Source: Cyanobacterium stanieri PCC 7202
Lineage (GTDB): Bacteria; Cyanobacteriota; Cyanobacteriia; Cyanobacteriales; Cyanobacteriaceae
DNA length: 64,000 bases
Reading direction: 5' to 3'
Assembly (NCBI GenBank): GCA_000317655.1
Contig: CP003940.1
Location: 744,001 to 808,000, forward strand
Both the position numbers and the translations under genes were made by a program. Under the pieces are notes generated by a model. That model had not been told where the DNA came from. It saw only the letters and a list, made by a program, of their open reading frames with translations, and made no database searches. Below are positions 8,954 through 17,755 of the stretch, piece by piece (the stretch's first letter is position 1; every line of letters starts with the position of its first letter).

Positions 8954-9628
8954 ATGATTTCTATTACAGATTTAGTAGAAAAGAAACCTTTGAAGGGGAA
9001 TTATTTTTCCCCAGATGCCTATGTGCAGGGAGACTTTGAGTTGGGGCTTTTGGAAACTCGCCAAGGTTCTCGCCTTATTGCTTTACCTGAAGTTCTTTTA
9101 AAGGGTATCTATGACGGGTTGGATGAGGAAATCGGACAGGCTTCGGGAATAGTTCTTTATAATTGTGGACGCTGGTGGGGTAAGAGTTTTTATCGTCGCT
9201 TTTTGGGTGAGGTGAGCGAATATTATGAAAAATCCCTTGCTCAAATGGAGATGGCGGAGTTTATTAGTTGTTTAAAACAATGTTGGAAAACCCACGGCTG
9301 GGGAGTGGCAGAGTTTGATTTTGACTACTATCCCCATGGTTTTATGGTGGTGAAAACCGTTAATTCTCCTTTTGCGGCGGCGGCTCCTCAAAATAAGCAA
9401 TTTTCTTGTCAACCAGAGGCAGGTATTTTGAGTGCTTTCTTTAGTCAGTTGACGGGGGAAGATTTGGGCTGTGTACAAACCAGTTGTGAGTCTATGGGCG
9501 CTGAGGCTAATTATTTTGTGATTGGTTTGGCGGAAAGAATTAAACTCACGGAGGGTTGGTTGGAGGAAGGACAGGATCATCCTACTATTATGGAACGTCT
9601 TTCCCGTAGTGAGATGACCAGTTTGTAA
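8954..9628 (+). CDS. V4R-domain protein, Slr0147-like (Pap operon gene 4)
   Basis: A 224-residue paralogue of the first operon gene. Shared blocks include EVLLKGIYDGLDEEIGQASG, LYNCGRWWGKSF, and a C-terminal CESMGAEANYFVIG. The second cysteine of the V4R signature (C-x-SMG-x3-C in the paralogue) is replaced by asparagine, so any metal or ligand site must differ between the two copies. GGGAG lies 8-9 nt before the ATG. It probably pairs with its paralogue as a heteromer; that is inference. Confidence 0.83.
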   Translation: MISITDLVEKKPLKGNYFSPDAYVQGDFELGLLETRQGSRLIALPEVLLKGIYDGLDEEIGQASGIVLYNCGRWWGKSFYRRFLGEVSEYYEKSLAQMEMAEFISCLKQCWKTHGWGVAEFDFDYYPHGFMVVKTVNSPFAAAAPQNKQFSCQPEAGILSAFFSQLTGEDLGCVQTSCESMGAEANYFVIGLAERIKLTEGWLEEGQDHPTIMERLSRSEMTSL

Positions 9629-9656
9629 TTAAGTTTTTAGAGGTTTATTAGGAATA

Positions 9657-10142
9657 GTGGCTAAAACAATCAAGTTAGATCCTATAGGTACGGAAACAGC
9701 AATTAAAACTAATGATAATCTTTTATCTGGTTTGCTCAAAAATGATTTAGATGTAATGCAGGAGTGCGGTGGTCGTGGTATGTGTTCTACTTGCCATGTT
9801 TACATCAAGGAGGGTATGGATAGTTTATCACCCCTCAATCGTCGGGAAAAAAGAACTTTGGAGGTGATTACTACCTGTAAGACTAATTCTCGCCTTGCTT
9901 GTCAGGCAAGGGTGATTGGTGAGGGGGTTGTGGTGGAACTGCCTTCGGGGATGTATTTGAGTCAAATTGATGATGTGGATGCTTTGATTGGCAGACGCGC
10001 CCAGAAAAATATTCTTCACCCTATTTCTGGAAAAATTTTGGTGGAGGAGGGTAAGTTAATTACTCGTTCGATGATTACTCAATTGGAAAATACTAAGGGG
10101 GAGGTTAATCAATATCTTGCCCAAACGGAAAATGTTGTTTAG
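9657..10142 (+). CDS. 2Fe-2S ferredoxin-type protein, Slr0148-like (Pap operon gene 5)
   Basis: A 161-residue protein with a plant-type [2Fe-2S] ferredoxin domain in its first 100 residues. The cluster ligands appear as ECGGRGMCSTCH (C-x5-C-x2-C) with the distal cysteine in RLACQARV. The C-terminal 60 residues are an extension not found in photosynthetic ferredoxin. The start is GTG at 9657, preceded by AGGAA. In Synechocystis the operon has a second ferredoxin-like gene (slr0150) before the TPR gene; none is present here. Confidence 0.85.
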   Translation: MAKTIKLDPIGTETAIKTNDNLLSGLLKNDLDVMQECGGRGMCSTCHVYIKEGMDSLSPLNRREKRTLEVITTCKTNSRLACQARVIGEGVVVELPSGMYLSQIDDVDALIGRRAQKNILHPISGKILVEEGKLITRSMITQLENTKGEVNQYLAQTENVV

Positions 10143-10166
10143 TTTATCAAAATAGGAGTTGGAGTT

Positions 10167-10619
10167 ATGTTGAAACAATTTGCTGATTTAACCCTTGAGG
10201 CTGATGGTCGTTATGCTCAAGATTATGAGTTAAGGTTTTTGGAGGATTATTTTGCGACTAAGGATGTACGAATGAGTGCTTATGTCAAAATTAGGGATTC
10301 TGCCAAGGACATCGTAGAGGCTGTGAGGGTTGGTAAGCAACAGCGTAATCCTGAGTTTAAGGATTTTTACAGCACTTGTAAGCGTGATTTAGTGGATTTG
10401 TTGCGTTATTCGGCGGCGGCTTTGTTGTTTGATGATATGGAACGGTTACGCACAAATATGTTGCTCTGGTTTCAGACTATTTCTATGGCTTATAAGTTTG
10501 AGGATGATAATGTTGATACTTATGATCTTCTTCTTAAGGCTATGGGAGAATTTTTGACTCCTGAAGAGGCTAAGTTGGCTATTCCTATTTTTGAGCTTAA
10601 TTGTGCGGTATTGGTATAG
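10167..10619 (+). CDS. Phycobiliprotein-like protein, Slr0149-like (Pap operon gene 6)
   Basis: A 150-residue helical protein. The stretch DLLRYSAAALLFDDMERLRT aligns with the third operon gene and with the RYxxYAL helix of allophycocyanin/phycocyanin subunits. The bilin cysteine at the usual place is missing; the only cysteines are YSTCKRD and ELNCAV. It is therefore likely a chromophore-free member of the phycobilisome fold. GGAG precedes the ATG. Homology to phycobiliproteins is inferred by eye. Confidence 0.7.
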   Translation: MLKQFADLTLEADGRYAQDYELRFLEDYFATKDVRMSAYVKIRDSAKDIVEAVRVGKQQRNPEFKDFYSTCKRDLVDLLRYSAAALLFDDMERLRTNMLLWFQTISMAYKFEDDNVDTYDLLLKAMGEFLTPEEAKLAIPIFELNCAVLV

Positions 10620-10654
10620 TTGCGATTTTTTTTATAAGAGGTTTTAAAAAAATT

Positions 10655-11422
10655 ATGGATAAGCAAGTTGATGTTTTGGGTTATGTGGGCTTGGGTGTAA
10701 CTGCGGTAGGGGCGATCGCCTCTGCGATTACAGGACAGGTTTTACCGCTTTCTATCGGCTCTACCATTGGGGTGGGTTGTAATGTGTTTAGTCGTAAGCA
10801 GTCGGAAGAAAGGTTGATTGATGAGTTTAATAATCAGCAACAGAGATTAGAGACTTTACAAAATACTGTGGAGGTAAATCATGGGGAGTTGAAGGAGTCT
10901 TTAGTTATGAGTAAAGCTGATTTTGGTAATCAGGTAGAGGATTTGAAGGTTAAGTTAAATGATCGTTTAACGAATGCTAAGGATGGTTTGGAGGGGGAAA
11001 TTGCCCGTCTTAGTGGTCAAGCCCAAGAAATCAAGGATATTGTTAGTAATCTACGACAGGTGGAAATTTTATCCCAAGAGTTACGGGTTAAGCCTGATTC
11101 TGCTTCTTTCTTTTATGAAAGGGGTAATAGTCATAGTAAGTTGGGTAATATCTCAGGGGCGATCGCAGATTATACCGAAGCCATTAACAAAAACCAAGAT
11201 TATGCCCAAGCCTATCACAAAAGAGGGGTTTTATATTTAGATTCAGGAGCGAAACAAAAGGCAGTGGACGATTTACGCAAGGCTTCTTTACTCTATTTTG
11301 AACAAGGAGATATTGACAGTTATCACCAAGCAAGGGAAATGAGTAAAAATGTTCATGAATTACACCATAATGGTAATGGAGCGAAAAAAGAGTTAGTAGT
11401 GGGTGCAGAGTTATTTTCTTAG
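10655..11422 (+). CDS. TPR protein, Slr0151-like (Pap operon gene 7)
   Basis: A 255-residue protein. An N-terminal hydrophobic hairpin (LGYVGLGVTAVGAIASAITG and VLPLSIGSTIGVG) anchors it in a membrane. Residues about 55-150 form a coiled coil, and residues about 155-225 hold two tetratricopeptide repeats (FFYERGNSHSKLGNISGAIA, AYHKRGVLYLDSGAKQKAVD). This order matches Slr0151, a thylakoid-associated TPR protein implicated in photosystem II assembly and repair. I start at the ATG at 10655, which has AGAGG upstream, rather than at a TTG-type start inside the previous gene. It is the last gene of the operon. Confidence 0.85.
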   Translation: MDKQVDVLGYVGLGVTAVGAIASAITGQVLPLSIGSTIGVGCNVFSRKQSEERLIDEFNNQQQRLETLQNTVEVNHGELKESLVMSKADFGNQVEDLKVKLNDRLTNAKDGLEGEIARLSGQAQEIKDIVSNLRQVEILSQELRVKPDSASFFYERGNSHSKLGNISGAIADYTEAINKNQDYAQAYHKRGVLYLDSGAKQKAVDDLRKASLLYFEQGDIDSYHQAREMSKNVHELHHNGNGAKKELVVGAELFS

Positions 11423-11475
11423 GTCCATAATTGTTTTGCCTTGTGACATCAGGTTCGGGTAATCAGTCCTGTTTT

Positions 11476-11506
11476 GCCCCCCAAATCCCCCAATTCTGGG
11501 GGACTT
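11476..11506 (+). repeat. CCCCCA hairpin repeat, copy 1
   Basis: Dispersed 31-nt palindromic element: GCCCCCCAAATCCCCCAATT followed by CTGGGGGACTT. The stem CCCCCA-ATT-CTGGGGG and the leading CCCCCC can form alternative hairpins. It lies 54 nt after the last Pap gene, in the same orientation relative to its upstream gene as the three other copies. Confidence 0.75.
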
Positions 11507-11540
11507 CCATTGTTATTATTTATCCGAACCTAATATAACT

Positions 11541-11756
11541 CGAGTTCGGGATAACAGTTGTCAGTATGGTTAGGTTACAGGTTGCAGGTTGCAGGTTACA
11601 GGTTTAAAATACGACCAGCCTTTGTTAGTTCCTTGATGGAACTAAGTATCAGAAAATTAATTAACATTACAGTTTTTGTAAATTTCTTAACCTGATACCT
11701 GACACCCGATACCTGGCACCTTTACAAGACTATAAATTTTATCCCGAACTGAGGTT
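11541..11756 (+). mobile_element. MITE-like element, complete copy
   Basis: A 216-bp non-coding element with terminal inverted repeats AGTTCGGGATAA (11543-11554) and TTATCCCGAACT (11739-11750). Inside it are a four-unit heptamer AGGTTRC, an internal hairpin TTAGTTCC-TTGAT-GGAACTAA (11625-11645), and a tail of CCTGATACC/CCCGATACC repeats that is partly complementary to the heptamers. A nearly identical copy lies at 25823-26023. No transposase is encoded. No clear target-site duplication is visible. Confidence 0.75.
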
Positions 11757-11831
11757 AATATAAGCGTTTTTGCATTCTTACTTTGAATCACCCCTGCTTT
11801 ATACTCCTTGAATGTTCTGTTAACTCCAAAT

Positions 11832-12512
11832 ATGTTTGATATTTATCTATTAAATACAGATCATTTTCTAACGGATATACCTTATTTGAGATCTCTGTTA
11901 TCCATAGATGAATGGCAAAGAGTAGAACGTTTTAAACAAAAGATACAAGCTGATAAAAGTTGTATAGCTAGGGCTAATCTCAGAATTATTTTAAGTAAAT
12001 ATTTGAATATAAATCCAGCAAAAATAATTTTTGATTACAACCAAAAAGGTAAACCTTTTTTAAAAGATTATCCCCATTTACATTTTAATTTATCCCATAC
12101 TGATAACTTGATTGTTTATGGTATTTCTGATCATCTAATGGGGATAGATATAGAAAATATTAATAAAAAAGTTAAGTTTCAAGAACTAGCTCAAAGATTT
12201 TTTTGCCCTTCAGAATATATCCTTATGAACCAAATAAATCCTGAAAATGAAGCGAAACTATTTTATACCCTTTGGACAGCAAAAGAAGCCTATTTAAAAG
12301 CCATTGGAGAGGGATTATCTGGAGGGTTAGATAGTATTGAATTAAGTTATAATTTCCAAAATGAAGATGTGGAAATTACTTCGGCGAAAATCAGGGAAGA
12401 ATGGCAGATAAAAAACTGTAAGATTAATGATAATTATTTGGTTTCTGTGGCGATAAAAAGTAAAGATGAATTACCTGATAATTTGACAATTAAAAAGTTT
12501 GAAAAATACTAA
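11832..12512 (+). CDS. 4'-phosphopantetheinyl transferase (Sfp/HetI type)
   Basis: Transfers the phosphopantetheine arm from CoA to acyl- or peptidyl-carrier proteins. The 226-residue product has the Sfp-type motifs LHFNLSHT, MGIDIE (Mg2+ ligands) and WTAKEAYLKAIGEGL in the right order. Cyanobacteria usually carry one such enzyme, which serves fatty acid synthase and any polyketide or peptide synthases. I take the ATG at 11832; a TTG eight codons earlier is less likely. The last 4 nt overlap the convergent antitoxin gene. A copy of its 3' end recurs at 12806-12851. Confidence 0.92.
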   Translation: MFDIYLLNTDHFLTDIPYLRSLLSIDEWQRVERFKQKIQADKSCIARANLRIILSKYLNINPAKIIFDYNQKGKPFLKDYPHLHFNLSHTDNLIVYGISDHLMGIDIENINKKVKFQELAQRFFCPSEYILMNQINPENEAKLFYTLWTAKEAYLKAIGEGLSGGLDSIELSYNFQNEDVEITSAKIREEWQIKNCKINDNYLVSVAIKSKDELPDNLTIKKFEKY

Positions 12513-12516
12513 ATAA
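12471..12516 (+). repeat. Direct repeat A (3' end of the Sfp-type gene)
   Basis: Forty-six bases beginning TTACCTGATAATTTGACAAT, encoding the C-terminus LPDNLTIKKFEKY. They recur at 12806-12851 with about six mismatches. The two copies bracket 289 bp that hold the antitoxin gene. Confidence 0.8.
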
Positions 12517-12718
12517 AATATCTAAATGTTTTAGAAGCATCAGGAGAAGCATCTTTGACAATTCCAGCTAAATCGAGTAATTTTGCACCATTACGAGGAC
12601 GTAATTTTTCTTTTAATGCCACTTGCACCACACTAGAAGCATTTTCCTGTGGATGTTTATCTAAATAGTCACTTAAATCTTTCCATAGTTCGTCAGGAAT
12701 ATATAGTGTTCTTTTCAT
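12509..12718 (-). CDS. Ribbon-helix-helix antitoxin-like protein, orphan
   Basis: A 69-residue protein. The N-terminus MKRTLYIPDELWKDLSDYLD has the ribbon-helix-helix pattern, and LLDLAGIVKDASPDAS is typical of the toxin-binding tail of CopG/VapB-type antitoxins. No PIN-domain or other toxin gene follows; the next sequence is the converging phosphopantetheinyl transferase, which overlaps by 4 nt. I start at 12718, not at a TTG-type start seven codons upstream. A perfect 18-bp palindrome lies 15 nt upstream, the probable autorepression operator. The C-terminus may be shortened. Confidence 0.75.
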   Translation of the reverse strand: MKRTLYIPDELWKDLSDYLDKHPQENASSVVQVALKEKLRPRNGAKLLDLAGIVKDASPDASKTFRYFI

Positions 12719-12733
12719 TTTTTGAAATCTTGT

Positions 12734-12751
12734 GTACAACTATAGTTGTAC
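12734..12751 (-). promoter_or_regulatory. Palindromic operator of the antitoxin gene
   Basis: GTACAACTATAGTTGTAC is a perfect 18-bp palindrome. Its centre TATAGT could be the -10 box on the minus strand, 15 nt before the antitoxin ATG. This is where ribbon-helix-helix autorepressors normally bind. Confidence 0.7.
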
Positions 12752-12805
12752 TCTAACAAATTCCTCTGTAGATTAAGCAAATTGTTAAAGAAAATTATTT
12801 TTATG

Positions 12806-12851
12806 TTACCTGATAATTTGACAATTAAAGAGTTTGAAACACAATAAATAA
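12806..12851 (+). repeat. Direct repeat B (duplicated tail of the Sfp-type gene)
   Basis: Second copy of the 46-bp repeat. It reads LPDNLTIKEFETQ and a stop, in frame with a preceding ATG, but is too short to be a gene. It marks the right edge of the duplicated or inserted antitoxin segment. Confidence 0.8.
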
Positions 12852-12865
12852 TTGTCCATTGTTTT

Positions 12866-12882
12866 GGTGGGCAATGCCCACC
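12866..12882. repeat. GGTGGGC hairpin repeat, copy 1
   Basis: GGTGGGCAATGCCCACC, an 8-bp perfect stem around one base, 11 nt after the atpC stop. The same 17-mer, inverted, occurs at 47827. It may end or stabilise the atp transcript. Confidence 0.65.
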
Positions 12883-12893
12883 CTACGATAAGA

Positions 12894-13298
12894 TTATTTG
12901 TTGGTTGCCTGAAGTCTAGCTCTAGCTTTTTTATAGTTAGAATTAGCTTTGATTTGTGCGAGGCGATCGCCACTAGCATTGGCAGATTGTAACTCATTTT
13001 GAGCAGTTTCTAGGTCAGCCTTAGCAGTTTCCTTGTCGATGGATTCCCCTAACTCAGCACCATTAACGAGAACCTTAACCTCGTTATTTTCCACCTCAGC
13101 AAAACCGCCCATCACAGCGATGGATTTCCAATCCTTCTCGGTGCGCACTCTCAAAACCCCAATATCAAGGTTAGTCAAAAGAGGAGCATGATCAGTCAAA
13201 ATCCCTAACTGTCCGCTACCACTAGGTAAGATAACCTCTTGAGCATCCTGATCCCAGACAGTCTTATCAGGAGTAATTACCCTTACTGTTAAAGTCAT
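12894..13298 (-). CDS. atpC: ATP synthase epsilon subunit
   Basis: Epsilon subunit of the thylakoid F1Fo ATP synthase, part of the rotor and regulator of ATP hydrolysis. The 134-residue product opens [16 protein letters not shown] and contains the diagnostic [19 protein letters not shown]. The C-terminal half is the helical hairpin ([18 protein letters not shown]). It lies 132 nt downstream of the beta subunit gene, the usual cyanobacterial pairing, but a terminator-like hairpin separates them. Some nomenclatures call it atpE. Confidence 0.97.
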   Translation of the reverse strand: MTLTVRVITPDKTVWDQDAQEVILPSGSGQLGILTDHAPLLTNLDIGVLRVRTEKDWKSIAVMGGFAEVENNEVKVLVNGAELGESIDKETAKADLETAQNELQSANASGDRLAQIKANSNYKKARARLQATNK

Positions 13299-13335
13299 AA
13301 TCTAAAAATTTAATACTTATAATTTTATTTCTCTC

Positions 13336-13382
13336 AAAAAAAGGAAAGACATGGGAATATTATTCACTTATCCTGTCTTTCC
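13336..13382 (-). terminator. Terminator between the beta and epsilon ATP synthase genes
   Basis: On the minus strand a 9-bp stem GGAAAGACA / TGTCTTTCC with a 22-nt loop is followed immediately by seven T. It therefore has the form of a Rho-independent terminator, inside what should be one operon. A second perfect hairpin, TTGCGGAT-5-ATCCGCAA (13392-13412), precedes it. Confidence 0.65.
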
Positions 13383-13430
13383 CTTGTAATGTTGCGGATT
13401 TTATATCCGCAAACTAATAATTAGCTATCC

Positions 13431-14897
<1,467 letters not shown>

Positions 14898-15040
14898 TTA
14901 CTTTCGTAAACTTTAATTTATAATAAAATTTGACACTTTTAAGATTATCATGGTGTGGCATCAATCTTCTACTAATTCCCTATACTTATTGAGTTATTTT
15001 TGAGTAACTCTGTTGATGAATAAATATCAATTTCCGTCAC

Positions 15041-15068
15041 CATTGCCCGTTCCCTATTCCCTACTCCC
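15041..15068. repeat. Heptamer repeat, four units
   Basis: CATTGCC-CGTTCCC-TATTCCC-TACTCCC, the reverse-strand form of GGSAAYR heptamers, just 8 nt before the SpoU methyltransferase start. It belongs to the dispersed period-7 family. Confidence 0.7.
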
Positions 15069-15076
15069 CAAAAATT

Positions 15077-15868
15077 GTGTTAAGTAGTCTCAAAAACCCC
15101 CTTATCAAGGAAATACGCAAGTTACAACGCCCTGCCGAAAGACATCGTCAAAATCTTTGTTTATTGGAGGGGACAAATTTATTGGAAGTGGCTTCTCAGG
15201 TTAATTACCCCCTCGATACCTTATTATTTACCCCTATCTGGCAAAATAAAAATTATCTTCTCGCCCAAACTTTACAAAATCAAGCCCAAAGGGTGGAGAT
15301 GGTAAGTGATGAGGTGATGAAGTCTCTGGCAACCACGGTAAATCCTGATGGGGTGTTGGCAACTGCTTCCCGACACCATCGCCAAAGTAAGGATCCTGAC
15401 AATATTAAGTTAGGGGTTGTGTTGGAAAGATTACAGGATCCGGGTAATTTAGGCACTATTATAAGGTCTAGCGTTGCCATGGGGGTGGATATGTTGTGGT
15501 TGAGTGGGGATAGTGTGGATTTGGACAATCCCAAGGTTATGAGGGCTTCTGTGGGGGAGTGGTTTAGGATTAGGGCGAGGGCGGAGGATGATTTAATAAC
15601 TTTGGTGCAAGGTTATGCGCAAAAGGGTTATCAAATTATTGCTACTTCTTTGGAGGGGGATAAAACTCCATGGCAGATTGATTTTTCTTTACCGACAATT
15701 TTATTGATGGGTAATGAGTCTCGGGGTTTGTCTCCTGATTTGGCGGATTTGGCAACGGAGAAGGTAAAAATTCCTTTGCTTAACGGGGTGGAATCCCTCA
15801 ACGTTGCGATCGCCACTAGCCTTTTTTTGGCAGAATATCAAAGACAAAGATTGAGTCATTCACCCTAA
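15077..15868 (+). CDS. TrmH/SpoU-family RNA 2'-O-methyltransferase
   Basis: AdoMet-dependent ribose methyltransferase of the SPOUT superfamily, acting on rRNA or tRNA. The 263-residue product has an N-terminal substrate-binding domain (KNPLIKEIRKLQ, FLLEG-like CLLEGTNLLEVA) and the C-terminal knot with the three motifs: RLQDPGNLGTIIRSSVAMG, LLMGNESRGLS, and IPLLNGVESLNVAIATS. The start is GTG at 15077, which fits the usual family N-terminus. The stop overlaps the convergent thrS stop by 4 nt. Confidence 0.9.
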   Translation: MLSSLKNPLIKEIRKLQRPAERHRQNLCLLEGTNLLEVASQVNYPLDTLLFTPIWQNKNYLLAQTLQNQAQRVEMVSDEVMKSLATTVNPDGVLATASRHHRQSKDPDNIKLGVVLERLQDPGNLGTIIRSSVAMGVDMLWLSGDSVDLDNPKVMRASVGEWFRIRARAEDDLITLVQGYAQKGYQIIATSLEGDKTPWQIDFSLPTILLMGNESRGLSPDLADLATEKVKIPLLNGVESLNVAIATSLFLAEYQRQRLSHSP

Positions 15869-17712
15869 AAAACTTTGCCTAATAATTCTTTCAATTCATC
15901 CAAGTTTAGCTCTCCCATATCACCATCTTTTCTACTTCTGAGGCTAAGGGTTTGTTTCTCTACCTCCTTGTTACCGATGACAGCTACGAGGGGGATTTTT
16001 TCTAGTTCAGCTGTTCTAATTTGTTTCCCGAGGCGATCGCCCTTATAACTTACCTCTACACGATAACCTAGATTGCGTAACTGTTGGGCAACGGAATCAG
16101 CGTAGGGATATTGTTCTTCGGTGACGGGTAATAACCTTAACTGAATGGGTGCTAACCAGAAAGGAAAATCCCCCGCATAGTTTTCAATGAGGATACCGAA
16201 AAATCTTTCTAAAGAACCAAAAATGGCACGGTGAATCATAATAGGGCGTTGACGAGTGCCATCAGAAGCCACATAGTGGAGATCGAAACGTTCTGGGAGG
16301 TTAAAATCTACCTGAATGGTGGAACATTGCCACAATCTACCGATGGCATCCCGAATTTTAATGTCAATTTTAGGGCCATAGAAAGCACCACCCCCATCAT
16401 CTACCACATAATCCCATCTTTTCTCCTTAAGGGCATCGATTAAGCCTTGGGTGGCTAAATCCCAAATTTCTGAACTACCTACGGATTTGGCGGGGCGGGT
16501 AGATAAATTTACCTCATAATCAGTGAAACCAAAATCCGATAAAATTTGCTCCGTAAGGTTCAAAACCCCTAATATTTCCCCTTTAACCTGTTCTGGTAAA
16601 CAGAAGATATGGGCATCATCTTGAGTAAAACCCCTTACCCTCATCAATCCATGTAATACTCCTGAACGCTCATAGCGATACACAGTGCCTAATTCTGCCC
16701 AACGGATGGGTAAATCACGGTAGGAATATAAAGCACTTTTGTAGGTTAGTACATGAAAAGGGCAGTTCATGGGTTTGAGTTGATATTTTTGGGCATCAAT
16801 ATCCATTTGATCGAACATATTTTCCCGATAAAAGTCGTAATGCCCTGATGTTTTCCACAATTCAAGGTTGGCGATGTGGGGGGTATATAAAAATTCGTAG
16901 CCTGATTTTAAATGTTGCTCTCGCCAATAGTTTTCGATGAGTAGGCGCATTTTTGCCCCCTTGGGTAGCCAAAAGACTAATCCCCCTCCTGCATCTTCTT
17001 GGAGGTTAAAGAGTCCTAATTCTGTGCCTAGTTTGCGATGATCTCTTTTTTTTGCTTCTTCTTTTTGGGTTAAATAGGCTTTTAATTGTTCGGGGGTTTC
17101 CCATGCGGTGCCGTAAATTCTTTGTAGTTGGGGGTTGCTTTCATCTCCTCGCCAATAAGCCCCCGCAACGCTTTCGAGGGCGAAGGCTTTGGGGTTGATT
17201 TCCCCTGTATGGTTCACATGGGGGCCAGCGCACAAATCCCACCAGTATTCTTGGGGGGGAATTGGCACTGATTCAATGAGGGATGGTTCGACTTCTGGAT
17301 GGTTGGTTTTGCCCACATCAGGGCTACCGATAAAGTAACGGGTAATGGTTTCGTCTTCGGGAATATTATCTAAGATTTCGAGTTTGTAATTCTCTCCGAG
17401 GGCTTCTATTTCTTCTCGTAAGTGCGATCGCGCTATTTCCTCCCTAATAATGGGCAGTTTTGCCTTGATAATCCTTTTCATCTCCTTTTGAATTAATTTT
17501 AGATCCTCTGGAGTAAAGGGTAAAGGGCGATCGAAATCATAATAAAATCCATTCTCAGTCCAAGGCCCTATAGTTACTTTCGTTTCAGGAAAAAGACTTT
17601 GTACCGCCATCGCCATCACATGGGCGCAAGTATGACGAATACGCAATAACTTATCAGGGTTACTTTGACTTAAAACATCGATGCTATTTTGATCCTTTAC
17701 TGAAACCGCCAT
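15865..17712 (-). CDS. thrS: Threonine--tRNA ligase
   Basis: Charges tRNA-Thr. The 615-residue product starts directly at the editing domain (HTCAH near residue 27, and CAGPH later, both zinc-site-like editing motifs intact), and lacks the N-terminal TGS domain of the E. coli enzyme. The class II core has the zinc ligands in PMNCPFH, DDAH and MIHRAIFGSLERFF. The anticodon-binding domain closes the protein. A Fur/Zur-type box sits 11 nt before the ATG. In Anabaena one of two ThrRS genes is induced by zinc starvation through Zur, so a similar control is plausible here. Confidence 0.95.
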   Translation of the reverse strand: MAVSVKDQNSIDVLSQSNPDKLLRIRHTCAHVMAMAVQSLFPETKVTIGPWTENGFYYDFDRPLPFTPEDLKLIQKEMKRIIKAKLPIIREEIARSHLREEIEALGENYKLEILDNIPEDETITRYFIGSPDVGKTNHPEVEPSLIESVPIPPQEYWWDLCAGPHVNHTGEINPKAFALESVAGAYWRGDESNPQLQRIYGTAWETPEQLKAYLTQKEEAKKRDHRKLGTELGLFNLQEDAGGGLVFWLPKGAKMRLLIENYWREQHLKSGYEFLYTPHIANLELWKTSGHYDFYRENMFDQMDIDAQKYQLKPMNCPFHVLTYKSALYSYRDLPIRWAELGTVYRYERSGVLHGLMRVRGFTQDDAHIFCLPEQVKGEILGVLNLTEQILSDFGFTDYEVNLSTRPAKSVGSSEIWDLATQGLIDALKEKRWDYVVDDGGGAFYGPKIDIKIRDAIGRLWQCSTIQVDFNLPERFDLHYVASDGTRQRPIMIHRAIFGSLERFFGILIENYAGDFPFWLAPIQLRLLPVTEEQYPYADSVAQQLRNLGYRVEVSYKGDRLGKQIRTAELEKIPLVAVIGNKEVEKQTLSLRSRKDGDMGELNLDELKELLGKVF

Positions 17713-17722
17713 ATTAATACTT

Positions 17723-17742
17723 TGAAAATGATTATCATTATT
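17723..17742 (-). promoter_or_regulatory. Fur/Zur-type box before thrS
   Basis: TGAAAATGATTATCA matches the Zur-like palindrome TGATAAT-N-ATTATCA at 13 of 14 fixed positions. In the minus-strand register 17742-17724 it also matches the 19-bp Fur box at 17 positions. It lies in the 43-nt gap between the upstream phosphoesterase gene and thrS. Confidence 0.6.
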
Positions 17743-17755
17743 AATATTATAGCAA

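Noticed and set aside
10601-10654. Longer N-terminus for the TPR protein
   Set aside because: It would overlap the previous gene and lacks an SD; the ATG at 10655 has AGAGG.
10143-10654. Second ferredoxin gene as in Synechocystis slr0150
   Set aside because: No CxxxxCxxC-bearing ORF exists between the sixth and seventh operon genes; it is truly absent here.
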